The notes beneath the pieces are model-generated. The model was not told where the DNA came from and made no database searches. It saw only the letters and a program-made list of their open reading frames with translations. Source: SZUA-36 sp963774415 (GTDB taxonomy: Bacteria > Pseudomonadota > Gammaproteobacteria > Xanthomonadales > SZUA-36). Taken from it: a stretch of DNA of 64,000 nucleotides. The position numbers were made by a program, and so were the translations under genes. The first letter of the stretch is position 1, and every line of letters starts with the position of its first letter. Location: assembly GCA_963774415.1 (NCBI GenBank), contig CAVZEU010000003.1, positions 930,001 through 994,000 of the forward strand. The letters run 5' to 3'. This document shows, piece after piece, positions 44,483 through 55,941 of this stretch.

Positions 44483-45349
44483 ATGACGACAACAGCACTG
44501 GTTCCTAGCCATCTGATGGTTCCTGCCGGTACCGGCAGCCTGGAAGCATATATACAGGAGGTCAACAAGGTTCCGATGTTGACGCTGGAAGAAGAACGCG
44601 ACTTGGCTAACCGCTATCAGCAGGAAGGCGACCTGGACGCCGCCCGGCGTCTGGTTCTCGCGCATCTGCGATTTGTCGTACACGTGGCCAAGGGCTATGG
44701 CGGTTATGGTCTGCAACTGGGTGACCTGATCCAGGAAGGCAACATCGGTCTGATGAAAGCGGTCAAGCGCTTCGACCCCACGCGCGAGGTGCGACTGGTG
44801 TCGTTCGCGGTACATTGGATCCGCGCCGAAATGCACGAGTTCATCCTGCGTAACTGGCGTATCGTCAAGGTTGCCACGACCAAGGCTCAGCGGAAGCTGT
44901 TCTTTAACCTGCGCAAATCGAAAAAGCGGCTCGGCTGGCTGAACCTGAACGAGGTCAATACCGTTGCCGAGGATCTTGGCGTCAAGCCCGAGGTCGTGCT
45001 CGAAATGGAGTCCCGCCTGTCGGGCCAGGACGTGGGTTTCGATCTTTCGGCGAATGCTGAAGAAGACGAAAAGCCCTATATCGTGCCGGCTGCGTACCTG
45101 GTCAGTGACAGCGACAGCCCCGAGTCGGCGCTCGAAGCCGACGACATGGAGTCGCACCAGAACGAACTGTTGTACCAGGGGCTGGATGAACTGGATGAAC
45201 GCAGCCAGGACATCATCCGCAGCCGCTGGCTGTCGGATTCCAAGGCCACGTTGCAGACGCTTGCGGATCGCTACGGCGTGTCAGCCGAGCGTATCCGGCA
45301 GCTCGAAGTCAACGCGATGAACAAGATGAAGGCAAGCCTGAGCGCCTGA
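44483..45349 (+). CDS. rpoH: Heat-shock sigma factor RpoH (sigma-32)
   Basis: 288 residues (E. coli 284). It directs RNA polymerase to heat-shock promoters. Region 2 reads LRFVVHVAKGYGGYGLQLGDLIQEGNIGL (in two halves), with the -10 recognition segment VSFAVHWIRAEMHEFILRNW. The diagnostic RpoH box QRKLFFNLRKSKKR is present near residue 135. Region 4.2 helix-turn-helix TLQTLADRYGVSAERIRQLE closes the protein. AGGAG precedes ATG 44483; longer in-frame starts lack a site. Confidence 0.97.
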   Translation: MTTTALVPSHLMVPAGTGSLEAYIQEVNKVPMLTLEEERDLANRYQQEGDLDAARRLVLAHLRFVVHVAKGYGGYGLQLGDLIQEGNIGLMKAVKRFDPTREVRLVSFAVHWIRAEMHEFILRNWRIVKVATTKAQRKLFFNLRKSKKRLGWLNLNEVNTVAEDLGVKPEVVLEMESRLSGQDVGFDLSANAEEDEKPYIVPAAYLVSDSDSPESALEADDMESHQNELLYQGLDELDERSQDIIRSRWLSDSKATLQTLADRYGVSAERIRQLEVNAMNKMKASLSA

Positions 45350-45371
45350 GGTCGCGCACGGGATGCTTTTC

Positions 45372-45400
45372 AAGACGGCCTCCCATGCGGAGGCCGTTTT
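45372..45400 (+). terminator. Intrinsic terminator of rpoH
   Basis: ACGGCCTCC (45375-45383), loop CATGC, GGAGGCCGT (45389-45397), then TTTCATTT. The stem can extend by AAG/TTT to 12 pairs. It lies 26 bp after the rpoH stop. Confidence 0.85.
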
Positions 45401-45434
45401 CATTTGGGCGGGAGCTTACTTGAGGGATTGAGGC

Positions 45435-48035
45435 GTGCAAGAGAAACAGGTAACAGGGACGGCCGGCCGGCGCTGGATCGTCATGAAATTCGGCGGCACC
45501 AGCGTCAGCAGCATCGCCAACTGGAATACCATCTGCCGGCAGGCCCGGCAACGCCTGGAAGACGGCTGGCACGTGCTGATCGTGGTCAGCGCCCTGAGCG
45601 GCATCACGGATCGCCTGACGCGCCTGGGCCAGTGCCGGGACAAGCGGCAGCAGCTGGAAATCCTTGAGGAAATCGAAAAGCAGCACGAGGCGTTGCTGGC
45701 CGAGCTCGGTCTCGAGCCGGGGCCCGCGTTCCGCAGCGGTTGGCAGGCGCTGGCCGCCCAGGTCGGTACGGGCACCCGTTTTGTCAGCGCCGGTGATATC
45801 GCCGCCTTGCTGGCCAACGGCGAGCGCCTGGCCAGCGCTATCGGTGAGCAGGTGTTACGACAGGCGGGTCTCGGCGCGCGCCTGCAGGACGCCACCCAAC
45901 TGCTGGCGGCAGAAGGCGGCGATGACGACTCACCGCTATCCGCCAGTTGCGGAGCCGGAGCGTCGAGTGAACTGGAGCAGCGGCTGGCAGGCCAGGGTGC
46001 CTTGCATATCACGCAGGGATTCCTGGTGGCCGGGCCCGATGGCGCGACGTGGCTGTTGGGGCGTGGCGGTTCCGACACTTCGGCAGCCTGCCTGGCGTCC
46101 CGCCTGAGCGCGGAAAAACTCGAAATCTGGACTGACGTGCCGGGTATATTCACGGCCGACCCGAGGGTCGTGCCGCACGCGCGCCTGTTGCAGCGCCTGA
46201 GCTATAGCGAGGCGCAGGAACTGGCTTCAATGGGGGCCAAGGTCCTGCATCCGCCGTGTGTCCGCGTCTGCAAGCAGGCTGGCGTTCCGCTGCAGATCCG
46301 AGATACCACGCGGCCGCGAATCGACGGTACGCGCGTCGGTCCGCGCTCGGCGGCGACCAATGCGCAGGTCAAGGGTATCGTCAGCCGCGGGCACATCACC
46401 CTGGTGATGATGGAGAACCCGTCCATGTGGCGCCAGGTGGGGTTCCTGGCGGAGGCCTTTGGGCTGTTTCGTCAACACGGTCTCTCGGTCGACCTGATCG
46501 CCACCTCCGAATCCAGTGTCACGGTGAGTCTCGACCCGGGACGGGCGGGTGCCGACGATACCGAGGTGCTGGACGCGCTGGTCGCAGACCTGTCGTCGAT
46601 ATGCACGCTGCAGCTGCACCGGGGCTGCGTCTCCATCAGCCTCGTGGGCAATGCGATTCGCACCATCCTGGGGCGCCTGTCCGAAGCGCTGGACGTCTTC
46701 CAGGACCGCAAGATCTACATGGTGACCCAATCGGCCAATGACCTGAATTTGACGCTGGTGGTCGACGCTGAGCACGCCGACCGGCTGGTGCAGAAATTGC
46801 ACGAACTGCTGATTTCACCGCGTGCCGGCAGCCAGCCGGAGTTCGGCGACAGCTGGGTTGCCCTGACCCACCCGGCCCCGGTGCCGCCGGTGCCGGCCTG
46901 GTGGGAGGCTGCCGCCGAGCCGCTTATGCGGCAACTGGGCGAGCATCCCGCCGCTTTCGTTTACGATACGGCGACCGTGCGCCGGGCCGCGGAGTCATTG
47001 CGCAACATGCAATCGGTCGACCGTGTCCTTTACGCCGTCAAGGCCAACGACCACCCGCAAATACTCCAGACCCTGCAGGCAGCCGGGATCGGCTTCGACT
47101 GTGTTTCCGCGGACGAAATCCGGCACCTGACCGCGGTCGTGCCGGCGGTAACGGCGGAAGACATATTGTTCACGCCCAATTTCGCCGGCCGCGGTGAATA
47201 TGCCGAGGCGCTCGATTTGGGCGTCTGCGTGACCATCGACAACATTCACCCGTTGCTGCAGTGGACGGATTTATTCAGGGGCCGGGAGATCTTCCTGCGT
47301 GTCGACCTGAACCTCGGCCACGGCCATCACCGGAAAGTGATCACCTCGGGCTCGCATTCGAAATTCGGTATTTCCATGGCGCAGCTGGAAACACTGCCTC
47401 CGTTTTTGGCCAAGCACGGGATCCGTGTGACCGGTCTGCACGCACACACCGGCAGCGGCGTGCACGACGCTGCCGTGTGGCAGGACCAGATGCGACGGTT
47501 GCAGGCCGTGATGCCGTTGTTTCCGTCGGTCCGCGTGCTGGACCTCGGCGGCGGCCTGGGCGTGCCGGAAACACCGGGGCAGCCGGCGCTGGACCTGGAG
47601 CGTCTCGACGAGTTGCTGGGCGCCGCGGCGGCGGCAACGGAGGCGGCGGTGTGGCTGGAGCCCGGCCGTTTCCTGGTCGCACAGAGCGGTGTCCTGCTGG
47701 CGCGGGTGACCCAGGTGAAGTCCAAGGACGATTATCACTATCTCGGGCTGACGACCGGCATGAATTCGCTGATCCGCCCGGCGCTTTACGGCGCCTATCA
47801 CGAGATCGTCAACCTGACACGCCTGGGGCAGCCTGCCAGGCACCGTTACAACGTGGTTGGCCCGATCTGTGAATCCGGCGATGTACTCGGCGAGAGCCGG
47901 TTCCTGCCCGCCAGCGAGGAAGGCGACATCATCCTGATCGCCAACGCCGGGGCTTACGGGCGTGTCATGTCCAGCCATTACAACCGGCGGGCGCCGGCGG
48001 TCGAGCTGATATTCGATCGGCCCGATGGAGTTTAA
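45435..48035 (+). CDS. lysAC: Bifunctional aspartate kinase / diaminopimelate decarboxylase
   Basis: 866 residues, a fusion of the first and last enzymes of lysine synthesis. Aspartokinase part (about 15-300): KFGGTS at 18-23, LGRGGSDTSA near 208-217, TDVPGIFTADPR at 233-244. ACT regulatory region about 315-465. Decarboxylase part (about 490-866): PLP lysine Lys536 in YAVKAND, GSHSKFGI, HTGSGVHD, and the active-site CESGDVLG. Both halves keep their catalytic residues. Fusion of this order is known in Xanthomonadaceae. Start GTG 45435; ATG 45483 is possible. Confidence 0.95.
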   Translation: MQEKQVTGTAGRRWIVMKFGGTSVSSIANWNTICRQARQRLEDGWHVLIVVSALSGITDRLTRLGQCRDKRQQLEILEEIEKQHEALLAELGLEPGPAFRSGWQALAAQVGTGTRFVSAGDIAALLANGERLASAIGEQVLRQAGLGARLQDATQLLAAEGGDDDSPLSASCGAGASSELEQRLAGQGALHITQGFLVAGPDGATWLLGRGGSDTSAACLASRLSAEKLEIWTDVPGIFTADPRVVPHARLLQRLSYSEAQELASMGAKVLHPPCVRVCKQAGVPLQIRDTTRPRIDGTRVGPRSAATNAQVKGIVSRGHITLVMMENPSMWRQVGFLAEAFGLFRQHGLSVDLIATSESSVTVSLDPGRAGADDTEVLDALVADLSSICTLQLHRGCVSISLVGNAIRTILGRLSEALDVFQDRKIYMVTQSANDLNLTLVVDAEHADRLVQKLHELLISPRAGSQPEFGDSWVALTHPAPVPPVPAWWEAAAEPLMRQLGEHPAAFVYDTATVRRAAESLRNMQSVDRVLYAVKANDHPQILQTLQAAGIGFDCVSADEIRHLTAVVPAVTAEDILFTPNFAGRGEYAEALDLGVCVTIDNIHPLLQWTDLFRGREIFLRVDLNLGHGHHRKVITSGSHSKFGISMAQLETLPPFLAKHGIRVTGLHAHTGSGVHDAAVWQDQMRRLQAVMPLFPSVRVLDLGGGLGVPETPGQPALDLERLDELLGAAAAATEAAVWLEPGRFLVAQSGVLLARVTQVKSKDDYHYLGLTTGMNSLIRPALYGAYHEIVNLTRLGQPARHRYNVVGPICESGDVLGESRFLPASEEGDIILIANAGAYGRVMSSHYNRRAPAVELIFDRPDGV

Positions 48036-48120
48036 ACAGGTCATCGGGCCGGACTCTGCCCGGCCAGCCTGCAGGCGCCAGAGTGTTTCAAAATACGGCC
48101 TGACGCGCCATACTCACGAA

Positions 48121-48142
48121 CCCGTACCCGCTGGGGTACGGG
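48121..48142 (+). other. 9-bp perfect hairpin upstream of the tri-haem cytochrome gene
   Basis: CCCGTACCC (48121-48129), loop GCTG, GGGTACGGG (48134-48142). It lies 85 bp after lysAC and 36 bp before the cytochrome ATG, without a T tract. It may be an RNA stability element or a protein site. Confidence 0.5.
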
Positions 48143-48178
48143 GTGCAGATCATTGCCTTACGCTCATTGGAAGATAGC

Positions 48179-49171
48179 ATGCGACTGTTGCCGTTAAAGG
48201 GACCCCTGGTTTTGTTCACTTCGGTCTTGATTATCACCCTGCCGACGGCACTGGTGCGAGCGGCGGATTCAACCGCCGGCAAGGCGCTGTACGACGAGCA
48301 TTGCGCTTTTTGTCATGGGCCCAAAGGATTGGCGGAAACGCCCGTGGGCCGCATTCTCAACCCCCGTCCCCGCCGCTTTGCCGACCCGATCGAAATGGCG
48401 CGTCTGAGCGATGACCAGATATACCACGCAATCAAGAGCGGGGTCCCCGGCACGGCCATGGCTTCATGGGGCAAGGTACTGGGTGAACGCGAGATCGGCG
48501 AAGTGATGGATTATATTCGTGAACTGCGGGGCACGAGTAAACCGATGACGAGACAACAGCTCAGTCTCGCGGTCGGCCGCCGGATCTATGACAAGGAATG
48601 TGCCTTCTGCCATGGCCGCACCGGTCACGCCGACACGGACGCCGCCAGGGTATTGAAACCGCGGCCGTCAAATTTCGCCGATCCGATCGCAATGGCCCGG
48701 ATCGACGACGCACGTATCTACGCCGCCATCAAACTGGGTCGACCCGGTACGGCTATGGCCAGTTGGGGCAGCCTGTTGACACCAGTGGAGATCATCGACG
48801 TCATGCGTTACATCAGGAGTCTGCAGGAGCCGTTGCCCAAGGGCATTTCACCCGAACGCGCCGAAATTGCCGTGGGCCGCAATATTTATTCGACTTATTG
48901 CGTGAATTGCCACGGCCCCCGCGGCAAGGCTGATACACCGCTCGGTCAGGTGCTGTCGCCGCGCCCGCGCAACTTCACCGACCGAAGTATCATGGCGCAA
49001 CTCAGCGATGAGCAAATGACCACGGCGATCGGGCAAGGCAAGCCGGGTACGGCCATGGCGCCCTGGGGAGGTATTCTGAGCGCCGCAGACATCCAGCGCG
49101 TAATCCGTTATATTCGCGTGACATTTACGCCGCAGCAGGCGGACGACGGTCAAGCGGAGTCTGCCCGCTGA
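48179..49171 (+). CDS. Exported c-type cytochrome with three tandem haem domains
   Basis: 330 residues from ATG 48179 (GGAAG upstream). A signal peptide spans about 1-30 (LVLFTSVLIITLPTALVRA). Three repeats of about 95 residues each carry a CxxCH: CAFCHG, CAFCHG and CVNCHG. Each repeat then has a PRPxxFxD segment and an axial-methionine candidate in PGTAMAxWG, and ends with a VxxYIR helix. The repeat similarity shows internal triplication of one class-I cytochrome domain. A periplasmic electron-carrier role toward the oxidase is inference; the exact family is unknown. Confidence 0.88.
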   Translation: MRLLPLKGPLVLFTSVLIITLPTALVRAADSTAGKALYDEHCAFCHGPKGLAETPVGRILNPRPRRFADPIEMARLSDDQIYHAIKSGVPGTAMASWGKVLGEREIGEVMDYIRELRGTSKPMTRQQLSLAVGRRIYDKECAFCHGRTGHADTDAARVLKPRPSNFADPIAMARIDDARIYAAIKLGRPGTAMASWGSLLTPVEIIDVMRYIRSLQEPLPKGISPERAEIAVGRNIYSTYCVNCHGPRGKADTPLGQVLSPRPRNFTDRSIMAQLSDEQMTTAIGQGKPGTAMAPWGGILSAADIQRVIRYIRVTFTPQQADDGQAESAR

Positions 49172-49217
49172 GCGGCCGTGGTGAGGCGCTGCGGCGGGAA
49201 TGGGGCGGCTGCCCGCT

Positions 49218-52136
<2,919 letters not shown>

Positions 52137-52226
52137 CAATGGGCTCGCTGAAGGTTGGAGAGGTCGCCCGCTATTTTACGACGTTTGGATTTTGGGTGGA
52201 ACTCAGCCGCGGCGTCGTTCCCGGTC

Positions 52227-52458
52227 ACGGAACCCGGAGTCGCGCCAATCGCGTCCATTCGCCCTGCCTGCAGGCCAATTCGGGTTCCGTCTCAGCGGCC
52301 CTTCGGGCGCCCCTCGCAGGCATTCCGTTTCAACGGGGCCGGCCATACAGCACGTCCTGCCCTGGACGGCCTGCAATGGGCATCCTGCCCATTGCGCCCC
52401 TGGACGGTCCGCCAACTCGGCGCTTCCAAGTCACTGGATTTAACCTGCAGGCAGGGCG
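52227..52458 (-). repeat. Structured non-coding region upstream of gcvP
   Basis: Three perfect inverted repeats lie here. (a) A 15-bp pair, 52260-52274 with 52444-52458, core GCCCTGCCTGCAGG. (b) A 10-bp stem with 3-base loop, GCAATGGGCA-TCC-TGCCCATTGC, 52373-52395. (c) A 10-bp pair ACGGAACCCG 52227-52236 with CGGGTTCCGT 52281-52290; its loop contains one arm of (a), so (a) and (c) cannot easily form together in a simple fold. Direct copies of CCTGGACGG flank (b). No gene is seen in 52137-52481. It may be a regulatory leader or a degenerate mobile element. Confidence 0.65.
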
Positions 52459-52481
52459 GGGCACACCGGGCAACCGTGGGA

Positions 52482-53357
52482 TCAGGCCGTCAGGATCAGG
52501 AAATAGTGATCGACCAGGAGAAACGCAAACAGCACCATCAGGTAAGTGATCGAGAAGGCAAACGTACGAATTGGCAGCGCTTCGTCGCGGTTCTTGAGCA
52601 AACCGTATGCATGCCAGAGGAAACCGGCGTTGAGCACGCTGACGCTGGCCAGGTAGACCAGCCCGCTCAGCCCGGTCAGGTAGGGCAGGATCGTGACGAC
52701 GACCAGCAGGATGGTGTAGAGCATGATCTGCAGCCGCGTGAATGCGGCGCCGTGCGTGACCGGCAGCATCGGTATGTCGACCAGCGAGTACTCGTCCTTG
52801 CGGTGGATCGCCAGCGCCCAGAAATGGGGCGGGGTCCAGACGTAGATGATCAGGAACAGCAACAACGCGTGGGGGTCGAGCGTGCCGGTCACGGCGGTCC
52901 AGCCGAGCACCGGCGGGGCGGCGCCGGCGGCGCCGCCGATGACGATGTTCTGCGGCGTCGCGCGTTTCAGCCAGACGGTGTATATGATGGCGTAGCCGAT
53001 CAGTGAGCAGAAAGTCAGAACCGCCGTCAGCGCATTGACCCAGAGCACGAGGACGAGCATGGACAGCACCGCCAGCACCAGGGCGAACACCAGCACCTGG
53101 CGCGGCCGCAGCTGACCGCTCGGCAACGGCCGGCTGCGTGTGCGCGACATCCTTGCATCGATGCGTTGGTCCAGCAGGTGGTTGATGGCGGCCGCCGACG
53201 ACGCCGCCAGTCCGATACCGAGCGTTCCGGCCAGTACCGGCAGCAGCGGCGGCAGTCCCGGTACCGCCATGCACATGCCGACAACGGCCGTGAACACGAT
53301 CAGTGACACCACGCGTAACTTGCACAGCGCCAGGTATTTTTCGATCGTTGGGCTCAA
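52482..53357 (-). CDS. ctaB: Protohaem IX farnesyltransferase (haem O synthase)
   Basis: 291 residues (E. coli CyoE 296). It attaches a farnesyl group to haem B, the first step to haem A. The prenyltransferase motif NHLLDQRIDARMSRTRSRPL lies near residues 59-78, and the second aspartate-containing motif AIHRKDEYSLVDIPML further on. About eight to nine membrane helices. The start is TTG at 53357, overlapping the ctaA stop as TTGA. Confidence 0.95.
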   Translation of the reverse strand: MSPTIEKYLALCKLRVVSLIVFTAVVGMCMAVPGLPPLLPVLAGTLGIGLAASSAAAINHLLDQRIDARMSRTRSRPLPSGQLRPRQVLVFALVLAVLSMLVLVLWVNALTAVLTFCSLIGYAIIYTVWLKRATPQNIVIGGAAGAAPPVLGWTAVTGTLDPHALLLFLIIYVWTPPHFWALAIHRKDEYSLVDIPMLPVTHGAAFTRLQIMLYTILLVVVTILPYLTGLSGLVYLASVSVLNAGFLWHAYGLLKNRDEALPIRTFAFSITYLMVLFAFLLVDHYFLILTA

Positions 53358-54349
53358 TAGGATGGTTGCCGCGTGGATTTGTTGAGCAGGGCGAGCAAGG
53401 TTGCCAGCAACAGGGCCGCGCAGGCGTTATGGGCCACGGCGTTGACCAGCGGCAGCTGCAGTGCCACGTTCATGATACCCAGCGTAAATTGAGCCAGCAC
53501 CAGTATCGCCAGGAGTCGGGCGTTGCCCCGCAGCTGTGGAATCCTGGCAGCCCGGCTGGCGGTCAGTAGCAGTAACAGCAGCGTGACCACGGCGCCGATC
53601 CGATGGGTCAGCTGTATGGCCGCCCGGGAGGGTCCGTCGAGCACGCCGCCCTCGTAGTTGACGCCGATATCCCGCCACAGGACGAAGGCCTCCCCGAAAT
53701 TGGTGTCGGGCCACCATTGACCGTTGCAGGTCGGCAGGTCCGGGCAGGCGAGCGCGGCGTAGTTGGCGCTGGTCCAGCCGCCCAGCGCAATTTGCAGCGA
53801 CAGCACGACGAGCGCGGTGACAATCAGCCCGCGCAGTTTGCGCGAGCGCCGGTCCGGCTCCGCCTGGGCGCCCCCACGGGTGGCGAAGGACAGCCACAGC
53901 AATAACGAGAACGTCGTCAGCCCGCCCAGCAGGTGAGCCATGACGATGATCGGTTTGAGCTGCAGCGTGACCGTCCACATGCCGAGCAATGCCTGGAATA
54001 TGATCAAAAGCACCAGGAATGCCGTTAGCCGCTTGAAGGCCTGCCGTGAGCGGCGGTTGCGCCAGGTCTTGTAGGTCATTGCCAGAACCAGCAGTACCAG
54101 TGCGCCGGCGAGGTAGCGGTGCAGCATTTCACGCCAGGCCTTGTCGGCCTGGAAGGGCCGTTCCGGGTAGGCCTGGTTGGCGGAGGCGATTTCGTGCTGT
54201 GCACCCGGCCAGGTGAGCTGGCCGTAGCACCCGGGCCAGTCGGGACAGCCGAGACCCGCGTTGGACAGCCGCACCCAGGCGCCCAGTACGATTACGCAAA
54301 AGGCGACAACGGCCGCCAGAGTGGCCAGCCTGTGTATGCTCTGATTCAT
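53354..54349 (-). CDS. ctaA: Haem A synthase (CtaA/COX15)
   Basis: 331 residues from ATG 54349, which overlaps the upstream stop as ATGA; a longer frame to 54373 is rejected. It oxidises haem O to haem A. Two four-helix halves are visible, with haem-ligand histidines in HRYLAG, MAHLLGG, LTHRIGA and AHNACAA. The first periplasmic loop has GLGCPDWPGCYGQL and the second ACPDLPTCNGQW, the paired cysteines typical of this family. Confidence 0.95.
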   Translation of the reverse strand: MNQSIHRLATLAAVVAFCVIVLGAWVRLSNAGLGCPDWPGCYGQLTWPGAQHEIASANQAYPERPFQADKAWREMLHRYLAGALVLLVLAMTYKTWRNRRSRQAFKRLTAFLVLLIIFQALLGMWTVTLQLKPIIVMAHLLGGLTTFSLLLWLSFATRGGAQAEPDRRSRKLRGLIVTALVVLSLQIALGGWTSANYAALACPDLPTCNGQWWPDTNFGEAFVLWRDIGVNYEGGVLDGPSRAAIQLTHRIGAVVTLLLLLLTASRAARIPQLRGNARLLAILVLAQFTLGIMNVALQLPLVNAVAHNACAALLLATLLALLNKSTRQPSY

Positions 54350-54936
54350 GGCGTGTTGTCCCGTTTGGACCACTTCAGCAGGCGTTTCAAATCCGCGTTG
54401 ATAGCGCTCGGGTTCTGCTCTGCATTATAAGCGAGAACGACGCGGTGGGCGGGGTCGAGTATGAAGATACCGTAGCGGGCAGCTGCACCGTTGCCGGTAC
54501 CGCCGGCAGGTTCTATTTGCGCCAGTTTGGCCAGTGTTTCGCCGCTCTCGTCAACGCTGTACTGGAGCCGGGGATAGATTGCGTGCAGCCGGGTTCGCAG
54601 ACCCTCTGCGGGGGCGCCGGCGCACAACAGCACGATGGCGAGCCGCTGGCGTTGGCGCCCGGCGGCTTTGTGGATTTGGCGCAGCGCCGTGACCGTTTCC
54701 GTGCAACGCGCCTGGCAAGGTTCCGGCAGCCTGTACAGCAGCAGCCATTTGCCGTCGATGGCGTCGCTGCCGTGCAGCTGCAGCTCGAACGGCGGCTGTA
54801 CCAGCCGGCCGTGGTTCCGGAGCTTTGCAGGCCGGTAGTCCCACCAGGACGTCCGCATCAGCATGACCAGCACCAGCGGCCCGAAAAACAGCGCGAAAAG
54901 ACCCAGCAGCGTTATCCGTTGACGTGTCAGCTTCAT
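54346..54936 (-). CDS. Membrane-anchored thioredoxin-fold protein with CxxxC, oxidase-assembly related
   Basis: 196 residues. One N-terminal membrane segment (about 9-29) and a periplasmic domain. CQARC within EPCQARCTETV is a CxxxC motif as in Sco copper chaperones, followed by a helix like theirs; the fold end FILDPAHRVVLAYN resembles the Sco/peroxiredoxin strand. Overlap similarity is weak, so it is not called Sco1. It overlaps SURF1 and ctaA by ATGA on both sides, so a role in copper or disulfide handling for the oxidase is likely (inference). Confidence 0.75.
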   Translation of the reverse strand: MKLTRQRITLLGLFALFFGPLVLVMLMRTSWWDYRPAKLRNHGRLVQPPFELQLHGSDAIDGKWLLLYRLPEPCQARCTETVTALRQIHKAAGRQRQRLAIVLLCAGAPAEGLRTRLHAIYPRLQYSVDESGETLAKLAQIEPAGGTGNGAAARYGIFILDPAHRVVLAYNAEQNPSAINADLKRLLKWSKRDNTP

Positions 54937-55664
54937 GATTTCGGTGATCCTTTATCTGCTTTGCGCAAACCCGTGAATATCCAGATGACGATACACGCCG
55001 CCGCCAGCGAGAACCACTGGAAGGCGTAGGCGCGGTGACGCGCGGCGGTCAGGTACACGGGTTTCCAGTCGCGCCCGGAAAACCCGCTCGGGTCAGAGCG
55101 GGCCAGTTGCACAACGTGCGGATCGAGCGGCCTGCCGAGGGCGCGGGATATATCCGCGATATCGAGGTAGGTCACCAGCTGCGGCCAGTGGTCGCGCACG
55201 AGTTTGTCCGCCGGTCCGAGTCGGCGCCCCGGCACCGGGGCGCTGTTGAGGCGTCCGCGTATGACCAGAGGGCCCGCCGGGGTCGGGACACGGGGCAGCG
55301 ACTTCCGGTTCGCCGCCAGCGGCAGCCAGCCCCGATTGACCAGTATGGCCTTGCCGTCCGCTAAGTAAAACGGCGTGTAAACGTGGACGCCCCCCTGGCC
55401 GCGATACACCTGGTTATCCAACAGGACATGCCGTTTTGGGTCGTAACGACCCCTGGCGCTGACGTGCGCGAAGCGCAGGTCCATCCGCAAGGCCTTTTCC
55501 AACGGCATCTCGCCGGCGTTGAGAAATTTCTTTTCCAGCACGGCCTTCTCCGCCGCCCGGTGCCGCTGCCACTGGCCGAGGCTGGCGAACAGCGCCGCCA
55601 ACAGCATCAGCGTCAGCGTGCCGGCGAGGGAGGGTCTGAACCTGGGTGACGGGATGCTTGCCAT
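54933..55664 (-). CDS. SURF1 family cytochrome oxidase assembly protein
   Basis: 243 residues. SURF1 aids haem A insertion into subunit I. Two membrane helices at the ends (about 12-32 and 212-232) enclose a periplasmic domain. Family marks: LGQWQRHRAAEK, HVLLDNQVYRGQGGVHVYTPF, ILVNRGWLP, and HRAYAFQWFSLA at the last helix. First gene of the SURF1-CxxxC-ctaA-ctaB set, all joined by overlaps. Confidence 0.93.
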   Translation of the reverse strand: MASIPSPRFRPSLAGTLTLMLLAALFASLGQWQRHRAAEKAVLEKKFLNAGEMPLEKALRMDLRFAHVSARGRYDPKRHVLLDNQVYRGQGGVHVYTPFYLADGKAILVNRGWLPLAANRKSLPRVPTPAGPLVIRGRLNSAPVPGRRLGPADKLVRDHWPQLVTYLDIADISRALGRPLDPHVVQLARSDPSGFSGRDWKPVYLTAARHRAYAFQWFSLAAACIVIWIFTGLRKADKGSPKS

Positions 55665-55716
55665 ATTAGCCGCTTGCCATATACTGGGAGCTCAATCAAG
55701 GTGATGTTGTAGCCGC

Positions 55717-55941
55717 ATGCTGGCCAAAGCCATTATCGTCGCATTCCTGCTCGCGATTCTATATTCACTGGGCTCCGCGTTTGTGTTCATGGTCCGCGAC
55801 AAGGGCAGCGGTGAACGCGCTCTGCGCCGCCTGATGTGGCGCGTCGGCCTGTCTTTGCTGCTGTTCGTGCTCCTCTACCTGATGTTCCTGGCCGGCTGGA
55901 TCCAGCCCAATGGCGGGCCTTTCAACCACGGTGCCGGCTAG
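55717..55941 (+). CDS. Twin-transmembrane small protein, DUF2909-like
   Basis: 74 residues with two membrane helices (about 3-23 and 43-63) separated by VRDKGSGERALRRLMWRVG. The pattern and its position next to SURF1 fit the DUF2909 family often found with oxidase genes; the role is unknown. The TAG stop (55939-55941) lies within the CTAG at the left tip of the MITE-like element, so the insertion left the coding frame intact. Confidence 0.8.
   Translation: MLAKAIIVAFLLAILYSLGSAFVFMVRDKGSGERALRRLMWRVGLSLLLFVLLYLMFLAGWIQPNGGPFNHGAG

Noticed and set aside
52141..52330. Glycine riboswitch upstream of gcvP
   Set aside because: A CCCGAAGGG fragment resembles part of the aptamer, but the other conserved segments are not found; a covariance scan would decide.
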